Source: Candidatus Methylospira mobilis (GTDB lineage Bacteria > Pseudomonadota > Gammaproteobacteria > Methylococcales > Methylococcaceae). From it: 64,000 bases of DNA. The notes under the pieces were generated by a model. The model did not search any database. It was not told the DNA's origin and worked only from the letters and a program-made list of their open reading frames with translations. Shown piece after piece: positions 44,781-55,004 of this stretch. The position numbers and the translations under genes were made by a program. The DNA lies in contig NZ_CP044205.1 in assembly GCF_009498235.1 (NCBI RefSeq), forward strand, positions 1,499,501-1,563,500. The letters are read 5' to 3'. Positions within the stretch are counted from its first letter, which is position 1. The number at the start of each line of letters is the position of its first letter.

Positions 44781-47552
44781 ATGTTGAATTATTTATTTGG
44801 CGACGCGCCCAGTGCGAAAATGCAGGCTCGTATCGATGAGGTTGCAGGTATCCTGGAAACAATAGCTGCGCGCGATTTCGGCCGGACCATAGATGTTTCC
44901 GGCGCCGACGCTTTTGCTCCGGTGATGCGAATCATGAAAAAAGTCCAGGATGAAACTATAGCGCACAGCCGGCGGATCGACAGCATGGAAGCGGCTTTAA
45001 ATACGGTCGGCGCCTGCGTGATGATAGCGGACGAAAACTTTAATATTACTTATATGAATCCAGCTCTCGTTTCGATGTTCAAGGCTGCCGAAGCGGATTT
45101 TCGCGCGTCGTTTCCGATGTTTGATGTCAGCCGTATTTTGGGCGCCAATATTGATATGTTTCATAAGGACCCCAGCCATCAGCGACGCATGCTGAACCAG
45201 CTGACCGGGCCGCATCAAACTGAAATCAGTATCGGCAAGCTGGGATTCGGCTTGCTGGCGAATCCGATTTTTAATGCGGAAGGACAGCGGATCGGCACAG
45301 TGGTCGAATGGACCAATGCTTCCGCCGAAGCCCGTTTTGACGTGCAGTTCAACCGCGTAATGGAGGACGTTCTGCAAGGGCGTCTCGCCGTTCGCGTCGA
45401 TCTGGACAGCATTCCGACAAACGGTTCTTATCGCCACATTGCGGAAGGCGTTAATCTGATCCTGGACGCAGTGATAGCGCCGTTGAATATAGCTGCAGGC
45501 TATGTAGAGCGTATCGCCAGGGGCGACATACCGCCGAAGATTACCGACAGCTATAACGGCGATTTCAACAACATCAAAAACAACCTCAACACCTGCATCG
45601 ATGCGCTGGGTGGTCTGATCGACAGCATGAATCATATGTCGAGCGAACATGATCGCGGAGATATCGACGCCCAGATGGACGTCGCCAGATTCAACGGTGC
45701 GTACCGGACCATGGCCGAGGGCGTGAACGCGATGGTGGCCGGACATATCGCGGTTAAAAAGAAAGCGATGGCTTGCGTCAAGGCGTTTGGCGAAGGAGAC
45801 TTCGATGCGCCGCTGGAGCAGTTTCCAGGCAAGAAAGTATTTATAAATAACACGATAGAGCAGGTCCGAATCAATCTTAAAGCGCTGATTGCCGACGCAG
45901 ACATGCTTTCCCGTGCAGCCGTCGAGGGCAAGCTGGCGACGCGCGCCGACGCCGGCAAGCATCAGGGCGACTTCCGCAAGATCGTACAGGGCGTCAACGA
46001 CACGCTGGATGCGGTGATCGGGCCGTTGAACGTCGCCGCGGGTTACGTGGATCGTATCGCCCGGGGCGATATACCGCCGAAGATCGCCGACAGCTATAAC
46101 GGCGATTTCAACAACATCAAAAACAACCTCAACACCTGCATCGATGCGCTGGGTGGTCTGGTCGACAGCATGAATCATATGTCGAGCGAACATGATCGCG
46201 GAGATATCGACGCCCAGATGGACGTCGCCAGATTCAACGGTGCGTACCGGACCATGGCCGAGGGCGTGAACGCGATGGTGGCCGGACATATCGCGGTTAA
46301 AAAGAAAGCGATGGCTTGCGTCAAGGCGTTTGGCGAAGGAGACTTCGATGCGCCGCTGGAGCAGTTTCCAGGCAAGAAAGTATTTATAAATAACACGATA
46401 GAGCAGGTCCGAATCAATCTTAAAGCGCTGATTGCCGACGCAGACATGCTTTCCCGTGCAGCCGTCGAGGGCAAGCTGGCGACGCGCGCCGACGCCGGCA
46501 AGCATCAGGGCGACTTCCGCAAGATCGTACAGGGCGTCAACGACACGCTGGATGCGGTGATCGGACCGGTCAACGAAGTGATGCGCGTGCTGACGGCGAT
46601 GGAGCGCGGCGACATGACCCAGAGCATAAACGAGGAGTATCGCGGTCAGTTGCGCCAATTGCGCGATATAGTCAACAATACCGTAGACAAGCTGGCGCAA
46701 ACCATCGGTCAAGTCGTTCTGGCCTCCGAAGCATTGGCGGATGCTACGGGCGAGGTCAGTTCCACCGCACAGTCCTTGGCGCAAGGGGCGAGCGAACAGG
46801 CTGCAAGCGTGGAGCAAACCAGCAGTGCGGTCGAGCAGATGAGCGGTTCCGTAATGCAGAATGCGGAAAATGCCAAAGTAACCGACGGTATGGCCAACAA
46901 GGCAGCCAAGGAGGCAAGCGAAGGCGGTGGGGCCGTGGCCCAGACCGTTGCCGCTATGAAGAGTATAGCCGGTAAAATCGGCATTATCGACGACATTGCC
47001 TATCAGACCAACCTGTTGGCGCTCAACGCGGCGATCGAAGCGGCTCGCGCCGGCGACCACGGGAAAGGCTTTGCCGTGGTCGCCGCGGAAGTGCGCAAAC
47101 TGGCGGAACGCAGTCAGGTGGCGGCACAGGAAATTAGCGAACTGGCTGACAGCAGCGTGGCGATGGCGGAAAAGGCGGGGCACTTGCTGAGTGAAATCGT
47201 ACCCAGCATTGCCAAAACTTCCGATTTGGTGCAGGAAATTGCGGCGGCGTCGGGAGAACAAACCACCGGTATTGGTCAGATCAACAATGCGATGACACAG
47301 CTTAGCCAAATCACGCAGCATAACGCCAGCGCTTCGGAACAACTGGCTGCAACTGCGGAGGACATGAGCGGGCAAGCCGGGCAGCTACAGAAACTGATGA
47401 GCTTCTTTTCGGTAAAAAATGATGCGCGGCTTGCCAGGCCTGGCCGGGAGGGAGCTTTGAAGTCCGATAAGCCGAAAGCGAAGCTTTCCAGGACCCATAT
47501 CGGGGAGCCGGCATATGCCGTGATTGATGAGGGCGAGTTTGTGCGTTTTTAA
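44781..47552 (+). CDS. soluble methyl-accepting chemotaxis protein with duplicated HAMP-like modules
   Basis: A cytoplasmic receptor of 923 residues without membrane helices. The N-terminal PAS domain (about 60-185; [19 protein letters not shown]) is followed by tandem HAMP-like modules (about 190-600). The MCP signalling domain (about 640-880) has the conserved tip [20 protein letters not shown] and [13 protein letters not shown]. Residues 233-414 and 414-595 are a 181-residue direct repeat, from a 543-bp DNA duplication of which 403 bp are identical. The last residues (EGEFVRF-like, ending FVRF) could be a tether. It heads the chemotaxis operon and is probably its main input. Confidence 0.92.
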   Translation: MLNYLFGDAPSAKMQARIDEVAGILETIAARDFGRTIDVSGADAFAPVMRIMKKVQDETIAHSRRIDSMEAALNTVGACVMIADENFNITYMNPALVSMFKAAEADFRASFPMFDVSRILGANIDMFHKDPSHQRRMLNQLTGPHQTEISIGKLGFGLLANPIFNAEGQRIGTVVEWTNASAEARFDVQFNRVMEDVLQGRLAVRVDLDSIPTNGSYRHIAEGVNLILDAVIAPLNIAAGYVERIARGDIPPKITDSYNGDFNNIKNNLNTCIDALGGLIDSMNHMSSEHDRGDIDAQMDVARFNGAYRTMAEGVNAMVAGHIAVKKKAMACVKAFGEGDFDAPLEQFPGKKVFINNTIEQVRINLKALIADADMLSRAAVEGKLATRADAGKHQGDFRKIVQGVNDTLDAVIGPLNVAAGYVDRIARGDIPPKIADSYNGDFNNIKNNLNTCIDALGGLVDSMNHMSSEHDRGDIDAQMDVARFNGAYRTMAEGVNAMVAGHIAVKKKAMACVKAFGEGDFDAPLEQFPGKKVFINNTIEQVRINLKALIADADMLSRAAVEGKLATRADAGKHQGDFRKIVQGVNDTLDAVIGPVNEVMRVLTAMERGDMTQSINEEYRGQLRQLRDIVNNTVDKLAQTIGQVVLASEALADATGEVSSTAQSLAQGASEQAASVEQTSSAVEQMSGSVMQNAENAKVTDGMANKAAKEASEGGGAVAQTVAAMKSIAGKIGIIDDIAYQTNLLALNAAIEAARAGDHGKGFAVVAAEVRKLAERSQVAAQEISELADSSVAMAEKAGHLLSEIVPSIAKTSDLVQEIAAASGEQTTGIGQINNAMTQLSQITQHNASASEQLAATAEDMSGQAGQLQKLMSFFSVKNDARLARPGREGALKSDKPKAKLSRTHIGEPAYAVIDEGEFVRF
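45479..46564 (+). repeat. 543-bp in-frame tandem duplication inside the receptor gene
   Basis: 45479-46021 and 46022-46564 are direct copies with period 543 bases (181 codons). From 45619 to 46021 the match with 46162-46564 is exact by eye, while the first 140 bases differ at many sites (for example GCCGTTGAATATAGCTGC against GCCGTTGAACGTCGCCGC). The frame is preserved. The identical core implies recent duplication or gene conversion. Confidence 0.92.
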
Positions 47553-47767
47553 GCAGTAAAGACCGGGAAGCGCCGATTGCGATGAGATTGTCTGGTAAAA
47601 ATAATAATTAACAAATTGATTTTTTGGTTATTTAGCTTGATGATTCCTGATAATCGGTGCTTGACTTGCACTGAGGCGATGTTCGTCATTTAATTAGCGC
47701 TGCCTGTGCTTTTAAAACAGCTGTGAACCTAACCAACTGGAGCTTAAGTCTCCACGGAGTAACTAAA

Positions 47768-48361
47768 ATGAATGCTCAGATTCAGCCTGTTCGGAGCGGT
47801 AATGGCGCTCTGGCAACCCAAGCAGCGCTACTCGCCGCTTCCGGGAATAGTAAACAGGAGCAGCACCAGTACCTTACTTTTGTGGTGGGGGGAGAAGCCT
47901 TCGCCATCGGAATTCTTCACATTAAGGAAATCATCGAATACGGGCAGTTGACCGAAGTCCCTCGTATGCCGATCTTTATTCGCGGCGTGATTAACTTGCG
48001 AGGCTCGGTGGTGCCGGTAATCGATTTGAAGGCGTGCCTGGGCAAGGCAATCAGCCAGATAACGCGCCGGAGTTGCATTATCATCGTTGAAGTCGACCAC
48101 GAGGACGAAAAGCACGATATAGGCGTGCTGGTGGATGCGGTCAGCGCGGTACTGGAAATCCCGACTGGAGATATAGAACCTGCGCCGGCTTTCGGTGCGC
48201 GCATCCGCACTGATTACATCGCCGGTATGGGGAAGGTGGATGGAAAGTTTGTCATCCTGCTTAACATCGGCGCGGTGCTGTCGTTGGACGACATGGCCGC
48301 CCTGGCCAGTGTCGGCGATCAGGCCGATACGGTCGCTTCGCCGGAAGGCGCGAGGGCGTGA
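47768..48361 (+). CDS. cheW: chemotaxis coupling protein CheW
   Basis: An adaptor of 197 residues linking receptor and CheA. Two beta-barrel halves are visible: QYLTFVVGGEAFAIGILHIK, MPIFIRGVINLRGSVVPVID, and GVLVDAVSAVLEIP. The ATG at 47768 is preceded by a GGAG site; an in-frame ATG upstream at 47723 is rejected. About 30 extra residues at the N-terminus and 20 at the C-terminus exceed the compact CheW core. It lies 215 bases after the receptor gene. Confidence 0.94.
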   Translation: MNAQIQPVRSGNGALATQAALLAASGNSKQEQHQYLTFVVGGEAFAIGILHIKEIIEYGQLTEVPRMPIFIRGVINLRGSVVPVIDLKACLGKAISQITRRSCIIIVEVDHEDEKHDIGVLVDAVSAVLEIPTGDIEPAPAFGARIRTDYIAGMGKVDGKFVILLNIGAVLSLDDMAALASVGDQADTVASPEGARA

Positions 48362-48439
48362 GGTATCCTTCCAGGGGCTGGGGGTAGATCGTGTGAAGGG
48401 AAGTATAATGTTCGAAACGAATTTTCTGGAGTATGACAC

Positions 48440-48808
48440 ATGGCAAAAACCATTTTAATCGTAGATGATTCCGCTTCTTTACGACAGGTAGTGAATATTT
48501 CGCTGACTGGCGCAGGATACGATGTTATTGAGGCTTATGATGGCGTGGATGGGTTGAGAAAGCTGGATGGGCGCAAGATCCATCTTATTATCAGCGATGT
48601 CAACATGCCTAATATGGATGGCATTACCTTTGTTGAAGAGGCTAAAAAACTTCCGAATTACAAGTTTACTCCAATAATCATGTTAACCACAGAAGCCGGT
48701 GAAGGAAAAAAGCAGGCAGGTCAATCCGCAGGCGTCAAGGCTTGGGTGGTTAAGCCGTTTCAGCCTGCACAGATGCTGACGGTAGTGTCCAAGCTGATTC
48801 TCCCTTAA
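48440..48808 (+). CDS. cheY: chemotaxis response regulator CheY-like
   Basis: A single-domain receiver of 122 residues. Acidic pair in TILIVDDSASLRQ, acceptor Asp in LIISDVNMPNMDG, switch Thr in IIMLTTEAG, Lys in VVKPF. It would carry the signal from CheA to a motor, either flagellar FliM or a type IV pilus ATPase; neither is in the window. GGAG precedes the ATG. Confidence 0.93.
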   Translation: MAKTILIVDDSASLRQVVNISLTGAGYDVIEAYDGVDGLRKLDGRKIHLIISDVNMPNMDGITFVEEAKKLPNYKFTPIIMLTTEAGEGKKQAGQSAGVKAWVVKPFQPAQMLTVVSKLILP

Positions 48809-48877
48809 GTGCGGCTTCGATCCGGTTTTTCTGCAGGCTCGGGACGAATCAGGGGGAACGTAAAATAGTAAGGCAAA

Positions 48878-48961
48878 CACTGATTAAATCGTTTTTTGGC
48901 GCGTCATGCCAACCGGTTGATTTGATGGCGTTGCAGTCGGCGAATATTGCGTTAATCAGTG
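48878..48961 (+). repeat. 84-bp element with 10-bp inverted ends
   Basis: CACTGATTAA (48878-48887) and TTAATCAGTG (48952-48961) are perfect inverted ends, and GCTTCC follows. The end motif AATCAGTGCTTCC resembles sites at 9206 and 30630. The interior has no coding frame. It separates cheY from the STAS gene. Confidence 0.6.
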
Positions 48962-49078
48962 CTTCCCAAGATAGGTACGAATAGCTGCGTTGTATCATGA
49001 ACGATGAACTTTGTTCAGCGTTTCCTTGGACAACGGGGATTAACCGGTATCGGCAATGACTAAGGGTGGGATGAAATT

Positions 49079-49393
49079 ATGACCAGTTCAGCTGAAATAA
49101 CAGGGCGTATCGCGCTCGAAGGTGAAATGACGATTTATACGGCTGCCGAATTGAAAGCGCGCTTGCTGAAGGCGCTTGAGGAAAACGAGGCGCTTGAGGT
49201 CGATTTATCCGGCGTCAGCGAATTGGATAGCGCCGGTTTACAACTTATGGTATTGCTCAAGCGCGAAGCCGGCGATCAAGGCAAAAGCGTGCGCTTTGCC
49301 GATCACAGTCAGGCGGTGCTCGATGTGCTGGATCTCACCGATGTGGGCAGCGTTTTCGGGGATCCTGTCCTGATCCGTTCGCAGGCTGCCTGA
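49079..49393 (+). CDS. STAS-domain protein (anti-sigma factor antagonist type)
   Basis: A 104-residue single STAS domain: ITGRIALEGEMTIYTAAELK, then the phosphorylatable-Ser motif SELDSAGLQLMVLLKREAG. SpoIIAA-like proteins bind partner kinases or anti-sigma factors. Here the gene sits between cheY and cheA, as in other non-enteric chemotaxis operons, so it probably belongs to the chemosensory array; the exact role is unknown. 42 bases separate it from cheA. Confidence 0.9.
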   Translation: MTSSAEITGRIALEGEMTIYTAAELKARLLKALEENEALEVDLSGVSELDSAGLQLMVLLKREAGDQGKSVRFADHSQAVLDVLDLTDVGSVFGDPVLIRSQAA

Positions 49394-49435
49394 GGCTGCT
49401 TAAACTTTCAATATTCCGATTTCGAGGGAAAAGCC

Positions 49436-51640
49436 ATGAATCTTGATGCCGCACTCAATACCTTCATTACCGAAAGCAGGGATTTACTGCGAGACATGGA
49501 GCAAGCTTTATTGCGCCTGGATACGGAACCGGGCAATGACGATATCATCAATGCCATTTTTCGCGCCGCGCATACTATCAAGGGTTCCGCTGGTTTATTC
49601 GGCCTCGATTTTATCGTAACCTTTACACATGCCGCCGAGAGTGTGCTGGACAAGGTGCGCGACGGCGAAATCGACATGGATGCCGGCCTGGTAGGCTTGT
49701 TTTTGAGCGTTTGCGACCACGAGCAGGTATTGATCGGCCTCGCCGCCAATCATGAAGCGCCGGATGACGATGTCCAGCGCGCCAGCGATGCGTTGACGGC
49801 AAAGCTCGAATGCCATCTCGGTAAAAAACCGTCGCCTGCTGAAGTATCGCCGGCGCAGATCGTCGCCGTCCCAGTGACGGCGGATGCCCGTATCGAGCGC
49901 GAGGAAAGCGAAATGGAAGTCGCGGCCAATCATTGGCATCTATCGTTGCGTTTCGGTCCCGATATACTTAGAAACGGGATGGATCCCCTGGCTTTTTTGC
50001 GCTATTTGAGTACGCTGGGGCGCATCGTTCACATCGTTACCTTGACCGATTTCCTGCCTTCCGCATCGGAAATGGATCCCGAAACCTGTTATCTGGGATT
50101 TGAGCTGGCGTTGGCCAGCGATGCGGATAAAGCCACCATAGAGGGCGCCTTCGAATTTGTGCGCGAAGACAGCCAAATACGTATTCTGCCGCCGCGCAGC
50201 AAAATTTCCGAATATCAACGTTTGATCGGCGCTCTGACATCCGAAGAAATGCGCTTGGGTGAAATTCTGGTTCAATGCGGCACGCTGACTCGGAGCGAGC
50301 TGGAAACCATGTTGCATCATCAGGCCAAAGTTCGAAAGAGTGGTGAGAATAAGCGACTGCTGGGCGAGGTTTTGATCGAGCAGAATCTGGTGCAGCCCCC
50401 CGTGGTCGATGCTGCGGTAGAGCAACAGAAAAAAGTTAAACAGAGTAAAAACACCGAAAACGTTTCCATTCGCGTCGATGCACAGAAGCTGGATCAGCTC
50501 ATCAACCTGATCGGTGAGCTGATCATCGCCGGTGCCGGCGTCAACCTCTTTGCGGAAAAGGCCGGGATACCCGAGTTACAGGAGGCAACCTCCACCCTTT
50601 CAAGGCTGGTTGAAGACGTGCGCGATTCGGCATTGACTTTGCGCATGGTGCAGATCGGCGAAACGTTCAACCGTTTTCAGCGCGTTGTGCATGATGTCAG
50701 CAAGGACTTGGGTAAGGATATTCGTCTGGTCATAACCGGGGCGGAAACCGAGCTGGATAAGACTGTCGTAGAAAAAATCGGCGATCCGTTGACGCACCTG
50801 GTGCGCAACTCAATGGATCACGGTATCGAGGCAGCCGATGTGCGCGCGGCGCACGGCAAGCCGGCGCAGGGAACCTTGCAACTCCATGCCTACCATGATG
50901 CGGGCAGTATCGTCATCGAAGTTTCCGACGATGGCAGTGGCTTGAACAGGGAAAAGATATTGCGCAAAGCTATTGAGCGCGATCTGGTGAAGCCGGATCA
51001 GGCGTTGACCGATCAGGAGATTTATCAGCTCATTTTCGAACCGGGTTTTTCGACCGCGGATCAGGTGAGCAACCTTTCCGGGCGCGGCGTCGGGATGGAT
51101 GTGGTGCGACGGAATATTCAGGCATTGCGCGGCAGCATCGACCTGGATTCGGTGGAAGGCGCGGGTACTACCATACGTGTTCGTTTACCGTTGACGCTGG
51201 CCATCATTGACGGTTTTCTGGTCGAGGTCGCGGGAGCGGCCTATGTCGTGCCTCTGGATATGGTATTGGAGTGCATGGAGCTGACTGATAGGGATCGCGA
51301 GGTCGATGTCGGTTATATCAACCTGCGCGGGGAAGTGCTGCCCTGTATTCGATTGCGCGAGCTATATGCTGTGGAAGGAACTCCGCCGCGCCGTGAAAAT
51401 GTGGTGGTGGTGCAATACGGTACTCACCGTGCCGGATTTGTGGTGGATCGGCTGCTCGGCGAATTCCAGACTGTGATCAAGCCGATGGGCAAGCTGTTTA
51501 GCATGATCAAGGGCGTAGGCGGTTTTACCATCCTGGGTAGCGGTAAGGTTGCGCTGGTGATAGACGTGCCTGGTGTGGTGCGTCAGGTTGCCAGTCAGGA
51601 GGCTCAGCGCAACGCCATCCCTTCGCTGGCTAGGGTCTGA
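49436..51640 (+). CDS. cheA: chemotaxis histidine kinase CheA
   Basis: CheA of 734 residues. HPt domain (1-105) with phospho-acceptor His46 in RAAHTIKGSAGLFG. A region of about 160-260 resembles the CheA P2-like or MCP-linker part of environmental CheA proteins. Next come two short repeats that look like MshEN/GspE-N modules: RLGEILVQCGTLTRSELE (about 280) and LLGEVLIEQNLVQPPVVD (about 310). Then the dimer domain (VRVDAQKLDQLINLIGEL-like), the ATPase (HLVRNSMDHGIE, VSDDGSGLNRE, GRGVGMDVV) and a CheW-like C-terminus. The inserted MshEN-like repeats are unusual. There is no C-terminal receiver. Confidence 0.94.
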   Translation: MNLDAALNTFITESRDLLRDMEQALLRLDTEPGNDDIINAIFRAAHTIKGSAGLFGLDFIVTFTHAAESVLDKVRDGEIDMDAGLVGLFLSVCDHEQVLIGLAANHEAPDDDVQRASDALTAKLECHLGKKPSPAEVSPAQIVAVPVTADARIEREESEMEVAANHWHLSLRFGPDILRNGMDPLAFLRYLSTLGRIVHIVTLTDFLPSASEMDPETCYLGFELALASDADKATIEGAFEFVREDSQIRILPPRSKISEYQRLIGALTSEEMRLGEILVQCGTLTRSELETMLHHQAKVRKSGENKRLLGEVLIEQNLVQPPVVDAAVEQQKKVKQSKNTENVSIRVDAQKLDQLINLIGELIIAGAGVNLFAEKAGIPELQEATSTLSRLVEDVRDSALTLRMVQIGETFNRFQRVVHDVSKDLGKDIRLVITGAETELDKTVVEKIGDPLTHLVRNSMDHGIEAADVRAAHGKPAQGTLQLHAYHDAGSIVIEVSDDGSGLNREKILRKAIERDLVKPDQALTDQEIYQLIFEPGFSTADQVSNLSGRGVGMDVVRRNIQALRGSIDLDSVEGAGTTIRVRLPLTLAIIDGFLVEVAGAAYVVPLDMVLECMELTDRDREVDVGYINLRGEVLPCIRLRELYAVEGTPPRRENVVVVQYGTHRAGFVVDRLLGEFQTVIKPMGKLFSMIKGVGGFTILGSGKVALVIDVPGVVRQVASQEAQRNAIPSLARV

Positions 51641-52350
51641 TACGCGGTTTATCATGGGTTTTCCGTTCGCCTGCCTGGGCCAGGCGACGGTTAACTCGGC
51701 ATATCCGTCGAGCGCCTCCGTTGTCGTTGCAGTTCATCTTGAAACCTTAAACCCTATCCACTTGCTAAAATTCGATCGCCAAAAATAACTCAGTGCGGCA
51801 TCCACCAGTCTATTTTGACGGCGGCAGGTCAGCAGTTCAATATCGACGCCGTTTGCGTTCCAATTTACAGACAATCCAGTACCTGGTTTTCTCTCGCGCG
51901 CTGCATGGTTTGCGAGCCGTTTTGACTAACGGCTCAAGTGCGATTTGATGTGATTTTTGCATTTCGTACAATGTAAGGAATGCCTTAGGCAATTTGCCTA
52001 AAAGATAAGTAAATATTTAATATTATGCCTATTTTCAGCGTATTCGAACTGATTTACAGTATTGCGCATTGAGCACGCAGAATTACGTTTGAGCTCTGCA
52101 CCGCAGCGGTAGGGCTCTACAGGTGTATGTTTCACCTTGATTGCCCAGCGCTTTCCGGTTCAAATCGAAGTCAATTCCGCTGAGAGGTCCGGTAGTTTCG
52201 GATTCGCTCTTAAATTGATAAGCGCTTGTGGCGAGTCCGAAGGTCGCTGCATTCCGAGAGCGGACATTACGTTCTCTTGCGGCGAATTTGCCGGTTTTCA
52301 ATAAGATCCCGACTAAAGGCAGGATATTTAAAACAGCAAGGAGTTTGTGA
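51641..52350. other. long intergenic gap cheA to response regulator
   Basis: No convincing gene in 710 bases. A perfect hairpin GAGCCGTT-ttgact-AACGGCTC lies at 51914-51935 without a T-run. The 51950-52060 stretch is AT-rich and may hold a promoter. A short open frame on the minus strand at 52083-52301 has no ribosome site or family. AAGGAG precedes the regulator ATG at 52351. Confidence 0.5.
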
Positions 52351-52992
52351 ATGATACGCTTACTGATTGCCGACGATCACGCGATCCTGCGCGACGGCTT
52401 GAAGAATCTTTTCGCATTTGTCGACGATATTACTGTGGCGGCGGAAGCGGCTGATCATGAACAGTTATTAGATAAATTGAAGCAGGAGCGCTTTGATTTG
52501 ATTCTGCTCGATATGAACATGCCCGGACTTCATGGCGTTGATCTTATTGCCCGCATTCGCGCCGACGATAAACAAGTTCCTATACTGATCCTTAGTATGT
52601 ATAGCGAACTGCCGATCGTACAACGTGCGCTCAAGGCCGGCGCTTCCGGCTATCTTACCAAAGGCAGCGGTGGCGCGATATTGATTGAAGCTATACGAAA
52701 AGTCGCCAATGGTGGTCATTTTATCGAGCATGCCTTGGCCGAGCAGATATTCTTTGCGGCAGGTGTAACCGGCAAAACCTCTTTGCGGCATGAAAAGCTT
52801 TCAAAACGCGAGATCCAGACCCTGTGTTTGTTGGGGCGAGGCGATAGCGTTAGCGAGATAGGCGCAAAGCTGAATATCAGCAGCAAGACTGCCAGCAGTC
52901 ATAAATGCGCCCTGATGCAAAAAATGGGCTTTACCAATAACGCCGACCTGGTGCGTTATGCGATGGAAAACGGTTTAACGGACGAGAGTTGA
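52351..52992 (+). CDS. NarL/FixJ-type response regulator inside the chemotaxis cluster
   Basis: A 213-residue regulator closely related to the one at 38978: receiver (IRLLIADDHAILRDGLKNLF; acceptor Asp in LILLDMNMPG) and LuxR HTH (LSKREIQTLCLLGRGDSVSE then SSKTASSHKCALMQKMGFT). AAGGAG precedes the ATG. Set between cheA and cheR with large gaps on both sides, it is probably transcribed alone. The cognate kinase is not adjacent; the giant HisKA_3 kinase at 39648 is a candidate for both paralogues. Confidence 0.9.
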   Translation: MIRLLIADDHAILRDGLKNLFAFVDDITVAAEAADHEQLLDKLKQERFDLILLDMNMPGLHGVDLIARIRADDKQVPILILSMYSELPIVQRALKAGASGYLTKGSGGAILIEAIRKVANGGHFIEHALAEQIFFAAGVTGKTSLRHEKLSKREIQTLCLLGRGDSVSEIGAKLNISSKTASSHKCALMQKMGFTNNADLVRYAMENGLTDES

Positions 52993-53664
52993 GTATTTTG
53001 TTAATTGCTTTAGGTAATAAAATCATATTGATATAAGATTTTGTACCGTATGCGAGAGTTAAGCGGTCGAGAAAACGTATGGACTCGCCTTCCGGCGGCA
53101 TCGGATCGAGACGACAGGCGTATTTTTGGGGCCGAGAAAAACCATGGAAATCATGACGAATGATAATGACGCTGATTTAAGCTATGGAGGGCGTGTCGGC
53201 GCGACGGAGTTTCAGTGCGCGGCGCATTTCCTCGCGAGTTGACATGGCTGCAGTGTGTGTGCCTGATTTTAATGGTTAAATTGCTTGAGCGGATTTGTTT
53301 CATCGGCGCTGGATGGGATCCAATCGCGCCAATATGAACAGGTGCGAACGCGCAGGCACATTCGTTATCGATATGTTGTTGTGAACGGCATGGAGAACTT
53401 TATCGCAGTGACGATGTTCTGCGTTTCGTCGGCTGGTTTGCCGATCTGACGGTCGGCTGCGGCATCTCATGGATCCTGTTTCCATAAACAGGATCCACAA
53501 AGTCGGAAAGATGGACTGGTACAGTGAAGAGGAGCTTCGCCATCGGATGCAATGGTCTATAATCGAAAGGGTATCAGAGGTCGGGGTGAGGTATTTGTGT
53601 CTTGTTTTTACTTTCGTGTCCTGCTAGGGCGCTAGCAGCACAGTGACCAATAGGGGGTGATCCG
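52993..53664. other. intergenic gap before cheR
   Basis: 672 bases with no supported gene. One small inverted pair, CATGGATCCTGTTT / AAACAGGATCCA, lies at 53468-53497 and forms a compact hairpin. AGGGGGT at 53652-53658 is the ribosome site of cheR. Other open frames here are short and lack ribosome sites. Confidence 0.5.
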
Positions 53665-54471
53665 GTGACTACCGGTGCTGTTTTAACCGAGCACGAGTTT
53701 TCCCAGTTCAGCAAATTCATTTATGAGCGGGCAGGCATACATTTGCCCCCTTCTAAATTAGCGCTGGTTAGCGGACGTCTGGCCAAACGCGTCAAGCATT
53801 ATCAGTTCGACAGCTACGGAGATTACTTTCGCCTGGTGATGCGCGAAGGTGGAGCGGAGCTGCAGTTGATGGTGGACCTGCTTACCACCAATGAAACCTA
53901 TTTTTTTCGCGAACCCAAGCATTTTGACTATCTGCGCGATCACATTTTGCCAGAGCATCGCGCAGGGCGCGCTTTTCGTATTTGGAGCGCTGCGAGTTCG
54001 TCCGGGGAGGAATCCTATTCATTGGCCATGGTGCTGGCCGATGTGTTAGGCGATGGATTGTGGGAGGTGCTCGGATCCGACATCAGCGCTCGGGTTCTGG
54101 AAAAGGCCAGACGGGGTCACTATTCCCTGGATAGAACCGAAGGGCTTCCTCCCCGTTACCTTAGCCGTTTTTGCCTGAAGGGGGTCGGTTCGTACGAAGG
54201 CACGCTGCTGGTCGATCGCAGCATACGCAGCCGGGTCCAGTTCTTGCCGGTCAATCTGGTCGAACCGTTGCCCAAGCTGGGCGAGTTCGACGTGATATTT
54301 CTACGTAACGTGATGATTTACTTTGATCTGGATACCAAACGTCACGTGGTGGCGCATTTATTGCCGTTGCTGCGCAGCGGAGGGTATTTTTTTATCAGTC
54401 ACTCCGAGACGCTGCACGGCATTAACGATACGTTACGGATTGTCGCGCCATCGGTCTACCGTAAACCGTAA
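53665..54471 (+). CDS. cheR: chemotaxis protein methyltransferase CheR
   Basis: A SAM-dependent glutamate methyltransferase that acts on the receptor; 268 residues. The N-terminal helical domain (FSKFIYERAGIHLPPSKLAL) is followed by the catalytic domain with TTNETYFFREPKHFDYL, FRIWSAASSSGEESYSLAMV and VIFLRNVMIYFD. The start is GTG at 53665 with AGGGGGT upstream. Its stop overlaps the cheD ATG by one base, so cheR-cheD-cheB are one operon. Confidence 0.95.
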   Translation: MTTGAVLTEHEFSQFSKFIYERAGIHLPPSKLALVSGRLAKRVKHYQFDSYGDYFRLVMREGGAELQLMVDLLTTNETYFFREPKHFDYLRDHILPEHRAGRAFRIWSAASSSGEESYSLAMVLADVLGDGLWEVLGSDISARVLEKARRGHYSLDRTEGLPPRYLSRFCLKGVGSYEGTLLVDRSIRSRVQFLPVNLVEPLPKLGEFDVIFLRNVMIYFDLDTKRHVVAHLLPLLRSGGYFFISHSETLHGINDTLRIVAPSVYRKP

Positions 54472-55004
54472 TGGACCACGGCAGACCGACGAATCCGGTT
54501 GAGATTTTTCTTCAACCGGGTGAGATTTATTTCGGTGATGGCAGCACCCGTATCCGAACCGTGCTGGGGTCATGCATCGCCTTGGTGTTCTGGCATCCCG
54601 CCCTGTTGTTGGGAGGCATGTGCCATTATATGCTGCCCAGCCGCGCGCATGAGTCCGGCAGAGCAGGAACGGCACTGGATGGGCGCTATGCCGACGAGTC
54701 CATGGCTTTGATGGCGCGTGAAATGTATAAGGCTGCCACGCACCCGCGCGATTATCAGGTTAAAGTATTTGGCGGCGGCAATATGTTTCCGGGTAAACGT
54801 AACAGCAGTGTGCGTCATGTCGGGTTGAAAAATGTCGAGGCTGCCCGAGAACTGATCATTCGCCACAAACTGTGCTGCGTGGCCGAGCACTTGGGTGATG
54901 TGGGGTATCGCAATATCGTATTCGACATCTGGAGCGGTCACACCTGGGTACGGCACGGAAGAATGGGACAGGTCCGGGAGTTGCGGCGGGGGAGAGAGGA
55001 ATGA
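54471..55004 (+). CDS. cheD: chemoreceptor glutamine deamidase CheD
   Basis: A deamidase of 177 residues that converts specific receptor Gln to Glu. Family motifs: [14 protein letters not shown] ([15 protein letters not shown]), [11 protein letters not shown] with the catalytic His nearby, and [11 protein letters not shown]. The Cys in GSCI is the probable nucleophile. It overlaps cheR by one base and cheB by four. Confidence 0.94.
   Translation: MDHGRPTNPVEIFLQPGEIYFGDGSTRIRTVLGSCIALVFWHPALLLGGMCHYMLPSRAHESGRAGTALDGRYADESMALMAREMYKAATHPRDYQVKVFGGGNMFPGKRNSSVRHVGLKNVEAARELIIRHKLCCVAEHLGDVGYRNIVFDIWSGHTWVRHGRMGQVRELRRGREE

Noticed and set aside
44997..47375. 792-codon open frame antisense to the chemoreceptor gene
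   Set aside because: It is a shadow of the GC-rich receptor coding frame and its repeat. The translation has no domain and is His/Arg/Gln-rich as expected for antisense, whereas the plus frame has clear PAS and MCP motifs.
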